From NCBI RefSeq assembly GCF_014174215.1, contig NZ_JABEQL010000018.1, forward strand, positions 1 through 64,000: a DNA stretch of 64,000 nucleotides, given 5' to 3'. Position 1 is the stretch's first letter. Every line of letters begins with the position of its first letter. The notes beneath the pieces are model-generated. The model saw only the letters and a program-made list of their open reading frames with translations, had not been told where the DNA came from and did not search any database. The DNA comes from Gluconacetobacter tumulicola. Its GTDB lineage: Bacteria > Pseudomonadota > Alphaproteobacteria > Acetobacterales > Acetobacteraceae. Position numbers and translations under genes: made by a program. Shown piece after piece: positions 1 through 8,162 of the stretch.

Positions 1-16
1 CGACAGAGCTTTCGAC

Positions 17-778
17 ATGACCGCCGGCCTCCCATCCGGCCATCATGTTGAATCACAAATACGCCCGCTTGGGTACCCCAAAAAATTCACTCAGGTCGAA
101 TTCCGCTCTAAGGAAGTAAAAAAAGCAGGTGGCAATCTCCGATTATTGGGGTGGGAACACGCTAGTAGTCTTCCAGGCCACTTCGAAGGCTGGGAACCTA
201 TTTTGGGAGAGCAGACTGCGAAAGCGGCAATCAGAATAGTGGAGCGATTTCACGAGGAATGGAGCGCTATTGATATAGCAGTGAGGGCTATTCTCGCAGC
301 CAATCAATGGGCAGTCGGGCTAATTATGCCTGATGGTTCAATTTCGACTGTCGCGGCGCCCGCTTGGGGCGCCATGAGATTCCAATGGGACGGAGAGGCT
401 GAATTCACCGCGTGCTTTCCCCGTGCAACGGTCCTCATGCCTGACGAGGAAACAGAAAATCCTCTCTCGCGTTTCCGAATTCGGAGATCAAACCTCATCG
501 AAAATGAAAAGAACTTATTAAATAGCCCCGCAAAACGAGGGCGCCCCAAAAGCCAGACAAGACTGCGCGCGGAAGAAATCGCCCTTACTTGGCTACGCGA
601 TGAAGGAGAAGACCTTCGTGCTGAAGATAGCAAACAGGCCGATTGTGAAAGGCATGTAGCAAACAAGCTATCTGAAGACGGCCTTGATCTTGCGATTAGC
701 ACCATCCGCGAAGCTGTAACCACCGCCGCTGGCCGAATCGCAGCAGAAAAGAAAACCGGAAAGGCCGGAAATTCATAA
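17..778 (+). CDS. hypothetical protein with an AT-hook-like motif, possibly cut by the window edge
   Basis: I do not recognise the family. The product is about 253 residues, mostly soluble, with an AT-hook-like RGRPK at about residues 174-178 followed by a charged helical C-terminus, which hints at DNA binding. The frame stays open from base 2 to the ATG at 17, so the true start may lie before the window. Its base composition is less GC-rich than the core genes to the right. The stop codon lies in the loop of a long hairpin (756-792). It precedes the HTH/primase gene chain and is probably accessory cargo; function unknown. Confidence 0.6.
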   Translation: MTAGLPSGHHVESQIRPLGYPKKFTQVEFRSKEVKKAGGNLRLLGWEHASSLPGHFEGWEPILGEQTAKAAIRIVERFHEEWSAIDIAVRAILAANQWAVGLIMPDGSISTVAAPAWGAMRFQWDGEAEFTACFPRATVLMPDEETENPLSRFRIRRSNLIENEKNLLNSPAKRGRPKSQTRLRAEEIALTWLRDEGEDLRAEDSKQADCERHVANKLSEDGLDLAISTIREAVTTAAGRIAAEKKTGKAGNS

Positions 779-792
779 TCCGGCCTTTCCGG
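756..792 (+). terminator. 14-bp perfect hairpin spanning the stop codon
   Basis: Bases 756-769 and 779-792 are perfect inverted complements with a 9-base loop that contains the stop of the preceding gene. There is no T-run after it, so it is a terminator-like or mRNA-stabilising hairpin rather than a textbook intrinsic terminator. Confidence 0.5.
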
Positions 793-880
793 CCGACGCC
801 ATCCCGAAACGCGCCAATCATCCCTCGTGACGCACCGCCGACGCACCACGCATCAGGCCGTGCCCAGACAGGGAGTTTTC

Positions 881-1189
881 ATGTCACCCACGATACCGAC
901 CGCCAACAAGAAACGCGGTCTTCTCGCCTCCGCCACCGGCCTTGCCGGCCGCGACCAGCCGCCCGCAGTTCAGGCGCTCGTCGTTCCGGAAGAAACCGCC
1001 GCCAGCATGATCGGACTGGCTGCCCGCACCCTGCAAAAGCAGCGCCTGTCAGGTGATGGGCCGCCCTATGTCCAGCTTACGGGACGGAAGATCGGATACC
1101 CGATCGATGCCCTCCGCCGGTGGGTCGAAAACCGCACCGTCCGCGCCACCATCGATTCAGGCGTGCGCCTGACCGGGGGTGTGGCATGA
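881..1189 (+). CDS. AlpA/excisionase-like helix-turn-helix protein
   Basis: The 102-residue product contains a MerR/AlpA-type winged-HTH pattern: VVPEETAASMIGLAARTLQKQR, then a GPPYVQL wing, a conserved IGYP and DALRRWVEN. Such proteins act as DNA-binding regulators or recombination directionality factors in integrative elements. The ATG at 881 has GGGAG about 7 bases upstream, better than the longer reading from 827. The stop overlaps the next gene by four bases (ATGA at 1186-1189), so the genes are probably translationally coupled. Its position upstream of the primase/ATPase genes fits a regulator of the element. Confidence 0.75.
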   Translation: MSPTIPTANKKRGLLASATGLAGRDQPPAVQALVVPEETAASMIGLAARTLQKQRLSGDGPPYVQLTGRKIGYPIDALRRWVENRTVRATIDSGVRLTGGVA

Positions 1190-1743
1190 CCCGCGCCACA
1201 GCCATGGTCGGCCTCGGGTTGCGTCAGATGGCGTTTTTCGGGCTTCTGCATCCCTTTTCCAACGAACAGTGGAGCGAAGACGAACGCACAACCTTCCGGC
1301 ATGCTGCCGGCGAAGTGTGGCGCACTGACGGGCCGCTTACGGCCTCCGCCTGTCCGCACCTCGCGGAAGCATGGCAGATTGCCAACGGGCATGACGAAAA
1401 CTGGTGGCCCAAATTGATCATCGCCACTGGGCTAGACCGCGCGGGACGGCTGCCGGTTCTCGATCTGACGTTGCCAGCTCTGTGGGGCGTAAGGTGGCTT
1501 CATGCCACTCTGATGACGATGCCCGACGCATGCGTTCAATACCGGACCCTCGTGACCCTCCATGACCTCGCCAATGTCGCGTTGGATCATCTCGAAACCC
1601 TGCGCAATGGCGCTGCGTGTGATCTGCCAGCCGACACTCCGAACAAGCTAGATATCGCCCTGTGGGATACAGGCGAGGCCCTGGCGAAGGTCGGGCCTGT
1701 CTGGGTGCTCGGAGACATGAATGTGCTGGGAGACCTGGCATGA
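1186..1743 (+). CDS. hypothetical protein of the element gene chain
   Basis: A 185-residue protein begins at an ATG that overlaps the stop of the HTH gene (ATGA). It ends with another ATGA overlap into the next small gene, which strongly supports it as real. It is Trp- and Leu-rich in the middle (WWPKLIIATGLDRAG, LPALWGVRWLH) without clear membrane segments. I do not recognise a domain. Proteins of this size often sit between the HTH gene and the Toprim/DUF927 genes in alphaproteobacterial integrative elements, but no function can be given. Confidence 0.65.
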   Translation: MTRATAMVGLGLRQMAFFGLLHPFSNEQWSEDERTTFRHAAGEVWRTDGPLTASACPHLAEAWQIANGHDENWWPKLIIATGLDRAGRLPVLDLTLPALWGVRWLHATLMTMPDACVQYRTLVTLHDLANVALDHLETLRNGAACDLPADTPNKLDIALWDTGEALAKVGPVWVLGDMNVLGDLA

Positions 1744-1880
1744 GCGCAACTCTTTTGCCGTTCAAAATCGCGGCCATGCCTCCGAGGCGATCCATCATGC
1801 AACGGCCCGATGCGATGATGCTGCTATCGTCTACGGTCAACTCAGTGCCTGCAGCGCAGGGCCGGGAAGCGCAATCATGA
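1740..1880 (+). CDS. 46-residue coupled small protein
   Basis: This short gene is supported by four-base ATGA overlaps at both ends, with the preceding gene (1740-1743) and with the baseplate gene (1877-1880). The product is 46 residues, starts MSATLLPFKIAAMPPRRS, and has a basic, proline-containing N-terminus with no recognisable domain. In related cassettes a longer protein could occupy this slot, so it may be the shortened front of a gene interrupted when the baseplate gene arrived. That is inference from the position only. Confidence 0.5.
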   Translation: MSATLLPFKIAAMPPRRSIMQRPDAMMLLSSTVNSVPAAQGREAQS

Positions 1881-3058
1881 ACCAGATTTTCGATTCTATC
1901 GCTCAAACCTTGGGATATGGCGGTACGGCCTCCGATGATGTCTCGATCATCGTTGGTCCCTACCAAATCTCTGGGTGGGAAAGTGTCAAAATCATGGTGG
2001 GCGTTGAAATCATGCCCTGGACTGCAGAATTCACGGCCACAGAACAATCTCCGCAAAGCGGACTTGAAACACCAATCAACGAAGGAGACGCCTGCCAGAT
2101 CAAAATAGGGAAAGACACAATAATTACGGGTTGGGTAATCACCGTATCCCGAGAGGTTGATGCCGATAACCATATACTTTCGGTTTCTGTTGCTTCCAAG
2201 AGCATAGACCTGGTTGAGTGTGCAGCCGAATTCTTCACGTTCTCCATGAACTCAACGAACGCACTTGCCATAGCAAAAAAAGTTTGTGCACCGTTTTCAA
2301 TCGAAGTTTTGCCGGCACAAAGCTACGTCGAAAGAACGCCTATCCAGCAATTCGCGGTTATTATTACGGAAAGCCCATACGAAATAATCGAGAAGATTTG
2401 TCGGACGGCTGGTTGCCTGTTTTATGATCGGCCAGATGGAAATATCACGCTTTCCGGCGTAGTGGACGATTTTGCCGCCAGTGGTTTCGTCCAGGGCCAG
2501 AATGTCGAATCCTTTCGTGTGACCAGAACTATGCACGACCGTTTTTCTTCGGTTCGCGCATTACTTTCGACAACTGCCATTTTATACAATCCGCCACCCG
2601 ATGAGGTTGAGGAAATTATCCAAGAGATGGATGCAATAACGGGCAAGGGCTGCATTGCATTTGATCCGCTCGTCACCCGACATCGTCCCCTCTTGATCAA
2701 CGTCGAAATTGGTGATCCGAATTACGAGATCACGCAAAGGCGTGTGCAATGGGAGGTTAATCGGCGCGCGGCCCGAGGATTGTCTATCCAACTGACGTGT
2801 GATTCATGGCGGGATGCAGCAGGCGCATTATGGCAGCCGAATACCCGCGCAATCGTTGATCTGCCTGCGGGCAAGCCACGCTACAATCTGGATTACGTCA
2901 TATCTGAAATTTGCTTTCGAAGAGACGAAAGCGGAACACACGCGGACGTCACGTTGATGCCGGCGGCTGGCCTGTCGGTCGAGCCCATGGTTCCTCCGGC
3001 CCAACAGCAAGAAGCATTGGTGGCGATCGGACGGCCGCCATCGCCTGACGGCCAATAA
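1877..3058 (+). CDS. Mu gpP-like baseplate hub protein
   Basis: The 393-residue product matches the phage Mu gpP / gpD-like baseplate family along its length as I recall it: an SGWESVKI start, a central VASKSIDLVECAAEF followed by an AKKVCAPF helix, ITESPYEIIEKICRTAG, VTRHRPLLI, and the C-terminal DSWRDAAGALWQPNT followed by LMPAAGL. These proteins form the hub that joins the tail tube to the spike in contractile tails. The ATG at 1877 overlaps the previous stop; the longer reading from 1721 is less likely. The gene is visibly less GC-rich than the primase and ATPase genes after it. No other virion gene is present, which is unusual. Confidence 0.8.
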   Translation: MNQIFDSIAQTLGYGGTASDDVSIIVGPYQISGWESVKIMVGVEIMPWTAEFTATEQSPQSGLETPINEGDACQIKIGKDTIITGWVITVSREVDADNHILSVSVASKSIDLVECAAEFFTFSMNSTNALAIAKKVCAPFSIEVLPAQSYVERTPIQQFAVIITESPYEIIEKICRTAGCLFYDRPDGNITLSGVVDDFAASGFVQGQNVESFRVTRTMHDRFSSVRALLSTTAILYNPPPDEVEEIIQEMDAITGKGCIAFDPLVTRHRPLLINVEIGDPNYEITQRRVQWEVNRRAARGLSIQLTCDSWRDAAGALWQPNTRAIVDLPAGKPRYNLDYVISEICFRRDESGTHADVTLMPAAGLSVEPMVPPAQQQEALVAIGRPPSPDGQ

Positions 3059-3061
3059 CAG

Positions 3062-4144
3062 ATGAATCGGCGGACCACACAGCGGCCGGACGCCGCAACC
3101 CTGGCCGTGATGCTGGCCGAGCGGATCGCCGTTCTGGCGCCGGAGTTGCTGCCGCACGGCCACCGCGAGGGCGTAGAATGGCGGTGCGGCAGTCTGGCCG
3201 GCGAGCGGGGACAGTCCCTCGCCGTGCGACTGACCGGGCCGCGCCGGGGCGTATGGGCCGATTTCAGTTCGGGCGAGCGCGGGGACGCGCTCGATCTGGT
3301 GGCGGCCGTCCAGTTCGGCGGCAACCGACGGGACGCCATGACCTGGGCCCGCACCTGGCTGGGCCTGGGCGATGGTCCGGCGCCGGGGATCGCCCGGCGA
3401 GCGGTGGTGAACAAAGCCACCACCGCCGATCAGGACCGCGACGACCAGCGCCGGCGGGCCAAGGCCCGGCAGCTTTGGCACGAAGCCCCCACCGGCATCG
3501 CCGGTAGCCCGGTCGAATCCTATCTGCGCGGGCGAGGAATCGACCTGCGCGAGATGGGACGCCAGCCGGGCAGCCTGCGATTTCATCCCGCCGTCTGGTG
3601 TGGCGAGGTCGGGCGGCCTCTTCCGGCGATGCTGGCCGCGATCTGCGGGCCGAATGGCAAGCTGGTGGCCGTGCATCGCACCTGGCTGGCACCGACGCCC
3701 GCCGCCGAATGGACCAAGGCAGATCTGCAAACCGGCAAGAAGGTGCTGGGCAGCTTCGCGGGTGGCTGCATCCGCTTATGGCGCGGCGCCTCGGGCAAGA
3801 GCCTGAGCATGGCCGAACCGGGCGAAAGCGTCATCATCGCGGAGGGGATCGAAACTGGCCTGTCCGTGGCGCTGGCGTGTCCGGAACGCCGCGTCCTGTG
3901 CGCGGTCAGCCTGTCGAATATGGGGCGGCTGGAACTGCCCGATGCGATCCGCGACGTGACGATCTGCGCCGACAATGACGGCGACAATCCAGCGGCGGCC
4001 AAGGCGTTGCAAGCCGCCTGCGCATGGTTCGGCCGCAATGGCCATACCGTCCGCCTCGCCAAACCTTCAATGCCTAACTCGGACTTTAATGATGTCCTGA
4101 GGATGAACGAGCATGAGCAAGAAACCGACCGGCACGGGCCGTAA
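3062..4144 (+). CDS. Toprim-domain primase-like protein
   Basis: A 360-residue protein with an N-terminal region typical of phage/plasmid primases (VWADFSSGERGDALDLVAA, about residues 64-83) and a C-terminal Toprim domain. The Toprim Glu lies in VIIAEGIETGLS (Glu261) and the acidic pair in ICADNDGD (Asp304, Asp306). It probably makes primers for element replication with the DUF927 ATPase, whose start overlaps its end by 32 bases. It begins only three bases after the baseplate gene, without a strong ribosome binding site, so it may rely on coupling. GC is high, unlike the baseplate gene. Confidence 0.85.
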   Translation: MNRRTTQRPDAATLAVMLAERIAVLAPELLPHGHREGVEWRCGSLAGERGQSLAVRLTGPRRGVWADFSSGERGDALDLVAAVQFGGNRRDAMTWARTWLGLGDGPAPGIARRAVVNKATTADQDRDDQRRRAKARQLWHEAPTGIAGSPVESYLRGRGIDLREMGRQPGSLRFHPAVWCGEVGRPLPAMLAAICGPNGKLVAVHRTWLAPTPAAEWTKADLQTGKKVLGSFAGGCIRLWRGASGKSLSMAEPGESVIIAEGIETGLSVALACPERRVLCAVSLSNMGRLELPDAIRDVTICADNDGDNPAAAKALQAACAWFGRNGHTVRLAKPSMPNSDFNDVLRMNEHEQETDRHGP

Positions 4145-6029
4145 GGGCGTCCGACAGGCCGTCGAGTCAGCCGAGGTCGTGGCCTTCCCCAGCGGTGGTG
4201 CCAGCGTCGAACAGGGACGCCCGCCGCCAGGCGTATCCCGCCGTTTCAGCCGCGACGAAAGCGGCCTGTGGCGACGCCCGACCGATGACGGCGCACCGCC
4301 GCTCTTCATCGCCGGCCCCATCGACCTGCTGGCCGAGACGCGCGATGCCGAAGGCAATGGCTGGGGCCTCTTGCTGGGCTGGACCGACCGCGATGGTGTC
4401 CGCCATGAAGAAGCCTTTCCACGCGCCATGTTTTCCGGCGAGGCTGGCGAACTGCGCAGCCGTCTGGCCAATGGCGGCCTGACACTGGCCAGCAGCACCG
4501 CCGCGAAGAACGCTTTCACCGAATGGTTGGCCCTGATCGCCACCGAAGAACGAGCACGCAGCGTCTCGCGGATCGGCTGGCACGCCTTCCTCAGCGGCAA
4601 CGTCTTTGTGCTGCCCACCGCCACATTCGGCATGGCCGACGAACGGGTGGTCCTACAGCAGGAATCACCGGAGCCCGACCTGTTCGGTGTCAGCGGCACC
4701 GTTGAGGAATGGCGGGACCGGATCGGTGCGCTATGCCGTGGCAATAGCCGTCTGACCCTGGCCGCCTCGGCCGCCTTCGCCGCGCCCCTGCTGACCCTGA
4801 TGGGCGAGGATGGCGGCGGCTTCTCCCTCATGGGGGCCAGCCGCTTGGGCAAATCTACCGCCCTGCGGGTGGCGGCCTCTGTCTGCGGCGGCACGATGCA
4901 GGCCGGTGCCGAGGGCTATGTGCGAAGCTGGCGCGCCACCGGCAATGCCCTCGAAAGCGTGGCATTGGCGGCCTGCGACGGGCTGCTGTGCCTGGATGAG
5001 CTCGGCCAGCTTGATCCGCGCGAGGCTGGCGACACCGCCTACATGCTCAGCAACGGTTGCGGCAAGGCGCGGGCCAGCCGAACCGGCGGCGCGCGGGCCG
5101 TGACCAGGTGGCGTGTTCTGTTCCTCTCCACCGGCGAACGGACTCTGGCGGACATCAACGCGGAAGCCGGCCGGGCAACCAAGGCCGGGCAGGAAGTCCG
5201 GTTTGTCGATATGCCGGCAGACGCAGGCGCAGGGCTAGGCCTGTTCGAGAGGCTGCATCACGCGGATGCGCCGGGCGAACTGGCCGAGCATCTGCGCGCC
5301 GAGACGGCGCAGCTATACGGTGCGCCATTCCGAGCCTTCCTCACCCGGCTGACACAAAGGCTGGCCACGGAAAGCGAACAGACGGTGCGCGATGCCCTCC
5401 GGGCGCGCATGATCGAACTGACCGACCATTATCTGCGGAACTGGCCCCAGGCATCCGGGCAGGTGCGTTCCGTTGCCCGGCGCTTTGCCATCGTGGCGCT
5501 GGGCGGCGAACTGGCCACAGGCTTCGGCCTCACGGGCTGGGACGATGACACGGCGCCCGAACTGGTGAGGCTGTGCTTCGACGCCTGGCTGACAGCACGT
5601 GGCACCGCCGGCCGGCGCGAGGATGAACAGGCGATCGAGCGGCTTCGCGATTTCATTGGCAAGAATGGCGAGGGCCGGTTTGAACGGTGGGTTGATCCCC
5701 AGGCCACCGACGCCCCACAAAGCGGCGACCCGTCCGAGCCACCAGGCGAACGCTTCCGAACCCAGATGCGGGCGGGGTGGAAACGATGGCAGAAACTCGA
5801 TGACGGCCGGATGGGCTGGATGTTCTATCTGACCAGCGCCGGCATGAACGAGGCCCTGACCGGCCTGAACGCCCGCGACGCCAAGCGTGTCCTGGTCGAA
5901 CGCGGCTTTCTGGTGCCGGGCACCGATGGCAAGCTGGCCAAGGTCATCAGCCCGCCGGGCCTGCGAAGCGTGCGGGCCTATGAAGTCCGGCCGATCATTC
6001 TGGGGTCGGATGCAGGGGATGCAGGCTGA
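4113..6029 (+). CDS. DUF927 family helicase-like ATPase
   Basis: The 638-residue protein has the DUF927 layout: an N-terminal region ending LASSTAAKNAFTEWL (about 126-139), then an AAA-like core with Walker A GASRLGKST (241-249) and Walker B LLCLDE (about 291-296). A C-terminal region contains YEVRPII. DUF927 proteins accompany Toprim primases in phages, satellites and integrative elements and are thought to be replicative helicases. The ATG at 4113 has GAGGA upstream and lies inside the primase gene. Downstream, a 250-base gap leads to a resolvase with a res-like region. Confidence 0.85.
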   Translation: MSKKPTGTGRKGVRQAVESAEVVAFPSGGASVEQGRPPPGVSRRFSRDESGLWRRPTDDGAPPLFIAGPIDLLAETRDAEGNGWGLLLGWTDRDGVRHEEAFPRAMFSGEAGELRSRLANGGLTLASSTAAKNAFTEWLALIATEERARSVSRIGWHAFLSGNVFVLPTATFGMADERVVLQQESPEPDLFGVSGTVEEWRDRIGALCRGNSRLTLAASAAFAAPLLTLMGEDGGGFSLMGASRLGKSTALRVAASVCGGTMQAGAEGYVRSWRATGNALESVALAACDGLLCLDELGQLDPREAGDTAYMLSNGCGKARASRTGGARAVTRWRVLFLSTGERTLADINAEAGRATKAGQEVRFVDMPADAGAGLGLFERLHHADAPGELAEHLRAETAQLYGAPFRAFLTRLTQRLATESEQTVRDALRARMIELTDHYLRNWPQASGQVRSVARRFAIVALGGELATGFGLTGWDDDTAPELVRLCFDAWLTARGTAGRREDEQAIERLRDFIGKNGEGRFERWVDPQATDAPQSGDPSEPPGERFRTQMRAGWKRWQKLDDGRMGWMFYLTSAGMNEALTGLNARDAKRVLVERGFLVPGTDGKLAKVISPPGLRSVRAYEVRPIILGSDAGDAG

Positions 6030-6142
6030 GTGGCCGAAGCCCGAACCCGTCACCACCGGAAGGGCCGTCACCATGTGACGGTCCTTTTTTCGTATCCGCT
6101 GCCCATCCGAACGACCCATGCGCGCAGTACATGGCTTGGGAC

Positions 6143-6272
6143 TGTCTTATTTGAGTATACCTCACCGAGGCGTCTCATGGCTTTTCGAAACGTGAGGATT
6201 TTCCTGTCTCATTAGGGTTGCATCTCACCATATAAGACGCCATAACGAGCATGTCTAAACCCTAATGAGACA
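6143..6272. promoter_or_regulatory. res-like recombination site
   Basis: Three candidate resolvase subsites lie just upstream of the resolvase gene. The clearest element is a perfect 15-bp inverted repeat, TGTCTCATTAGGGTT at 6205-6219 and its complement at 6258-6272. TGTCT-type ends also occur at 6143-6150 and 6253-6256, and AGACG/GACA complements near 6236 and 6271. The spacing resembles the I-II-III arrangement of Tn3-family res sites. Subsite I is the least certain. Confidence 0.55.
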
Positions 6273-6284
6273 TTTGAGGCGATC

Positions 6285-6848
6285 ATGAGCACGACATACG
6301 GATATGCACGGGTCTCGACCACCGATCAGGACCTTGCCATCCAGCAAGACGCGCTCCGTGCTGCCGGTTGCACGACGATCAGATCTGAGAAAGCATCTGG
6401 CACCTCGACCAAAGGGCGAACCGAGCTTCGTATTCTGCTCGACTTCATCCGCGAGGGCGACACGCTGGTTGTAACGAGAATCGACCGCCTGGCGCGCTCG
6501 ATCGCTGATTTGCAGGCTATCGTCATTGAGCTGCGCACGAAGGGGGCTGCCCTGCGCTGCACCGAACAGCCGGTGGATACCACGACCTCTGCCGGCAAGG
6601 CGTTCCTCGACATGCTGGGCGTGTTCGCCGAGTTCGAGACGAATCTCCGCCGTGAACGGCAGCTTGAGGGTATAGCTGCCGCCAAGGAACGGGGCGTTTA
6701 TAAGGGCCGCAAGGCATCGATCGATGTCGAGCGCGTGCGTTCGCTCCATGATCAAGGCATTGGAGCATCCGAAATTGCCCGTCAGCTCGGCATCGGCCGG
6801 GCCAGTGTCTATCGCTGCCTGGCAGAGGCCACGTCCGGAGCGGCGTGA
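6285..6848 (+). CDS. serine recombinase, Tn3-type resolvase
   Basis: A 187-residue resolvase/invertase. The N-terminal catalytic domain starts YGYARVSTTDQD with the nucleophile Ser11. Other family motifs are VVTRIDRLARS, FLDMLGVFAEFE and RRERQLEGIAAAKERG. The C-terminal HTH is GASEIARQLGIGRASVYRCL. It should recombine the res-like repeats immediately upstream, resolving co-integrates or multimers. No TnpA transposase follows, so it is either a relic of a Tn3 element or a resolution module adopted by the accessory block. GC is typical of the neighbourhood. Confidence 0.9.
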   Translation: MSTTYGYARVSTTDQDLAIQQDALRAAGCTTIRSEKASGTSTKGRTELRILLDFIREGDTLVVTRIDRLARSIADLQAIVIELRTKGAALRCTEQPVDTTTSAGKAFLDMLGVFAEFETNLRRERQLEGIAAAKERGVYKGRKASIDVERVRSLHDQGIGASEIARQLGIGRASVYRCLAEATSGAA

Positions 6849-7798
6849 ACCTTGCGGAGCCTGCCCGGTGCGCGCGGGCAGCGCGGTGGTTTTCTTCCCG
6901 TTTTGTGACCGCTTCCGGCCCGTCTGCGTTCATAGATATGCATTAATCGCATATCTCAGAGATACCGAAATGGCTTCGAAATTCTGTGGGTAACTTGGGC
7001 CCGATGGGGCTCGAAGAAGGGAGATTGGCGATAATCTGCCATTCGACCGATTGCCGAGTTACACCCGTTTACACCTTCGAAAACGATAGAACGCAAAAGG
7101 TGTAATCTATATATCCATTTAATTTCATATAGTTACGTCACAAATTACACCTTCTACACCTGTTACACCTCTTTTCGGAGAGAGTGGAAGAAAGAGGGGC
7201 AATTGGGTGAAGTGAGCGGTCGCAGTCATCATGCGAAAAACGCATAGCTCTAGGATAGGCAGAGGGCTGCGGAGCCATGCGCACAGAGCAGGCATCAAGA
7301 TGGAGAACCCACCCCATCGCATATCTCTTGGGTCCCTCTGGAAGGGTATCCCCTACCACGGGTTATTCGCACCCCGGTCAGACGCTCTTCCTGATAAAAA
7401 TGAAAATCGGGTTGGTGTTTCTGTTGGTGTTGTTGTCGGGCCACGCCTGAGCCGGGGACCCGAGTCGAATTGATGAGCGATGGGCATAGGCAATGGATTC
7501 GCCCGGTGACGACACGGAACGGCCACTGATGTGCCTGAAGGCGGCCAGAAGGGTACGGACACCTATGGAGACCTGTGCAACGCCCTCACGGCCCTCTGTG
7601 AAGGCGTTAACCGGCCGACACACCCGGCCAGCGATTCGGTCCCCTGGGCGCGCAGACCCTCACGCCTTGGTCGCTTAGCGAGGCATCCCGTGAAATGTCG
7701 ATTTTCGGATGAGTCCGGAGCGAGTCCGGAAACAAAGCGGGTAGTGATCCCGCCCGACCACCCAACCTCAAATTTTTCTGGAAAATCATAAGGTTGCG
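6849..7798. other. 950-base non-coding stretch between resolvase and tRNA-Thr
   Basis: No open frame here has a convincing start, ribosome binding site and protein-like composition. The interval holds the TTACACC repeat cluster (7059-7169) and a GTTGGTGTT-rich patch near 7409-7436, and it runs up to the tRNA-Thr 3' end. This would be the expected edge of an element inserted in the tRNA. No second copy of the tRNA 3' end is visible to its left within the window. Confidence 0.5.
7059..7169. repeat. iteron-like TTACACC cluster
   Basis: TTACACC occurs at 7059-7065, 7069-7075, 7145-7151 and 7163-7169. A CTACACC variant lies at 7154-7160 and an inverted copy (GGTGTAA) at 7099-7105. Neighbouring copies are spaced 9-10 bases, close to one helical turn, and flank an A+T-rich core (about 7105-7140). 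The arrangement resembles iterons of a replication origin or a multimeric operator. It could be the origin used by the Toprim/DUF927 pair; that link is inference. Confidence 0.55.
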
Positions 7799-7874
7799 TG
7801 GTGCCGGTGGAGAGATTCGAACTCCCGACCCCATCATTACGAATGACGTGCTCTACCAACTGAGCTACACCGGC
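7799..7874 (-). tRNA. tRNA-Thr (anticodon CGT)
   Basis: On the minus strand the 76-base gene folds into a full cloverleaf: acceptor GCCGGTG paired with CACCGGC, D-arm GCTC/GAGC, anticodon stem CGTCA/TGATG around loop TTCGTAA (anticodon CGT, Thr), T-arm with GTTCGAAT, and encoded CCA at 7801-7799. Its 3' end faces the accessory block to the left, the usual geometry for an integration site. Confidence 0.95.
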
Positions 7875-8162
7875 AACGAGGCGAGCGTATAACGAGCCCG
7901 TCAGGGCAATGCAAGCCCCCTTCTGAGACGGATTTTCCACCGCCCGGCCCAATGCGCGGGACACGCGGCCTCCACACAGGCCCGATCCGGCCTGTCATGC
8001 CGGCGCGACCTCGGCTCACACCCAGTCGGCATGCCGTATCGCCCCGGATATCCGGATTTTTTCATGGCTCCGCGCACCGGCTCAATCCGCCCGGTGCGTC
8101 CGGCCGGCCCCATCAGGGCCGGCCGGCGAATCGGTCACGCCGTCAGGAACGGCGCATCGCGA

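Noticed and set aside
7231-7791. Short plus-strand frames in the gap before tRNA-Thr
   Set aside because: No ribosome binding sites, no recognisable domains, and mutual overlap of frames.
7563-7964. Minus-strand frame of 133 codons including a VAQLVEH...GSSNLSTGT-like segment
   Set aside because: It is the translation of the tRNA-Thr gene at 7799-7874, a well-known artefact; the rest has no ribosome binding site or homology.
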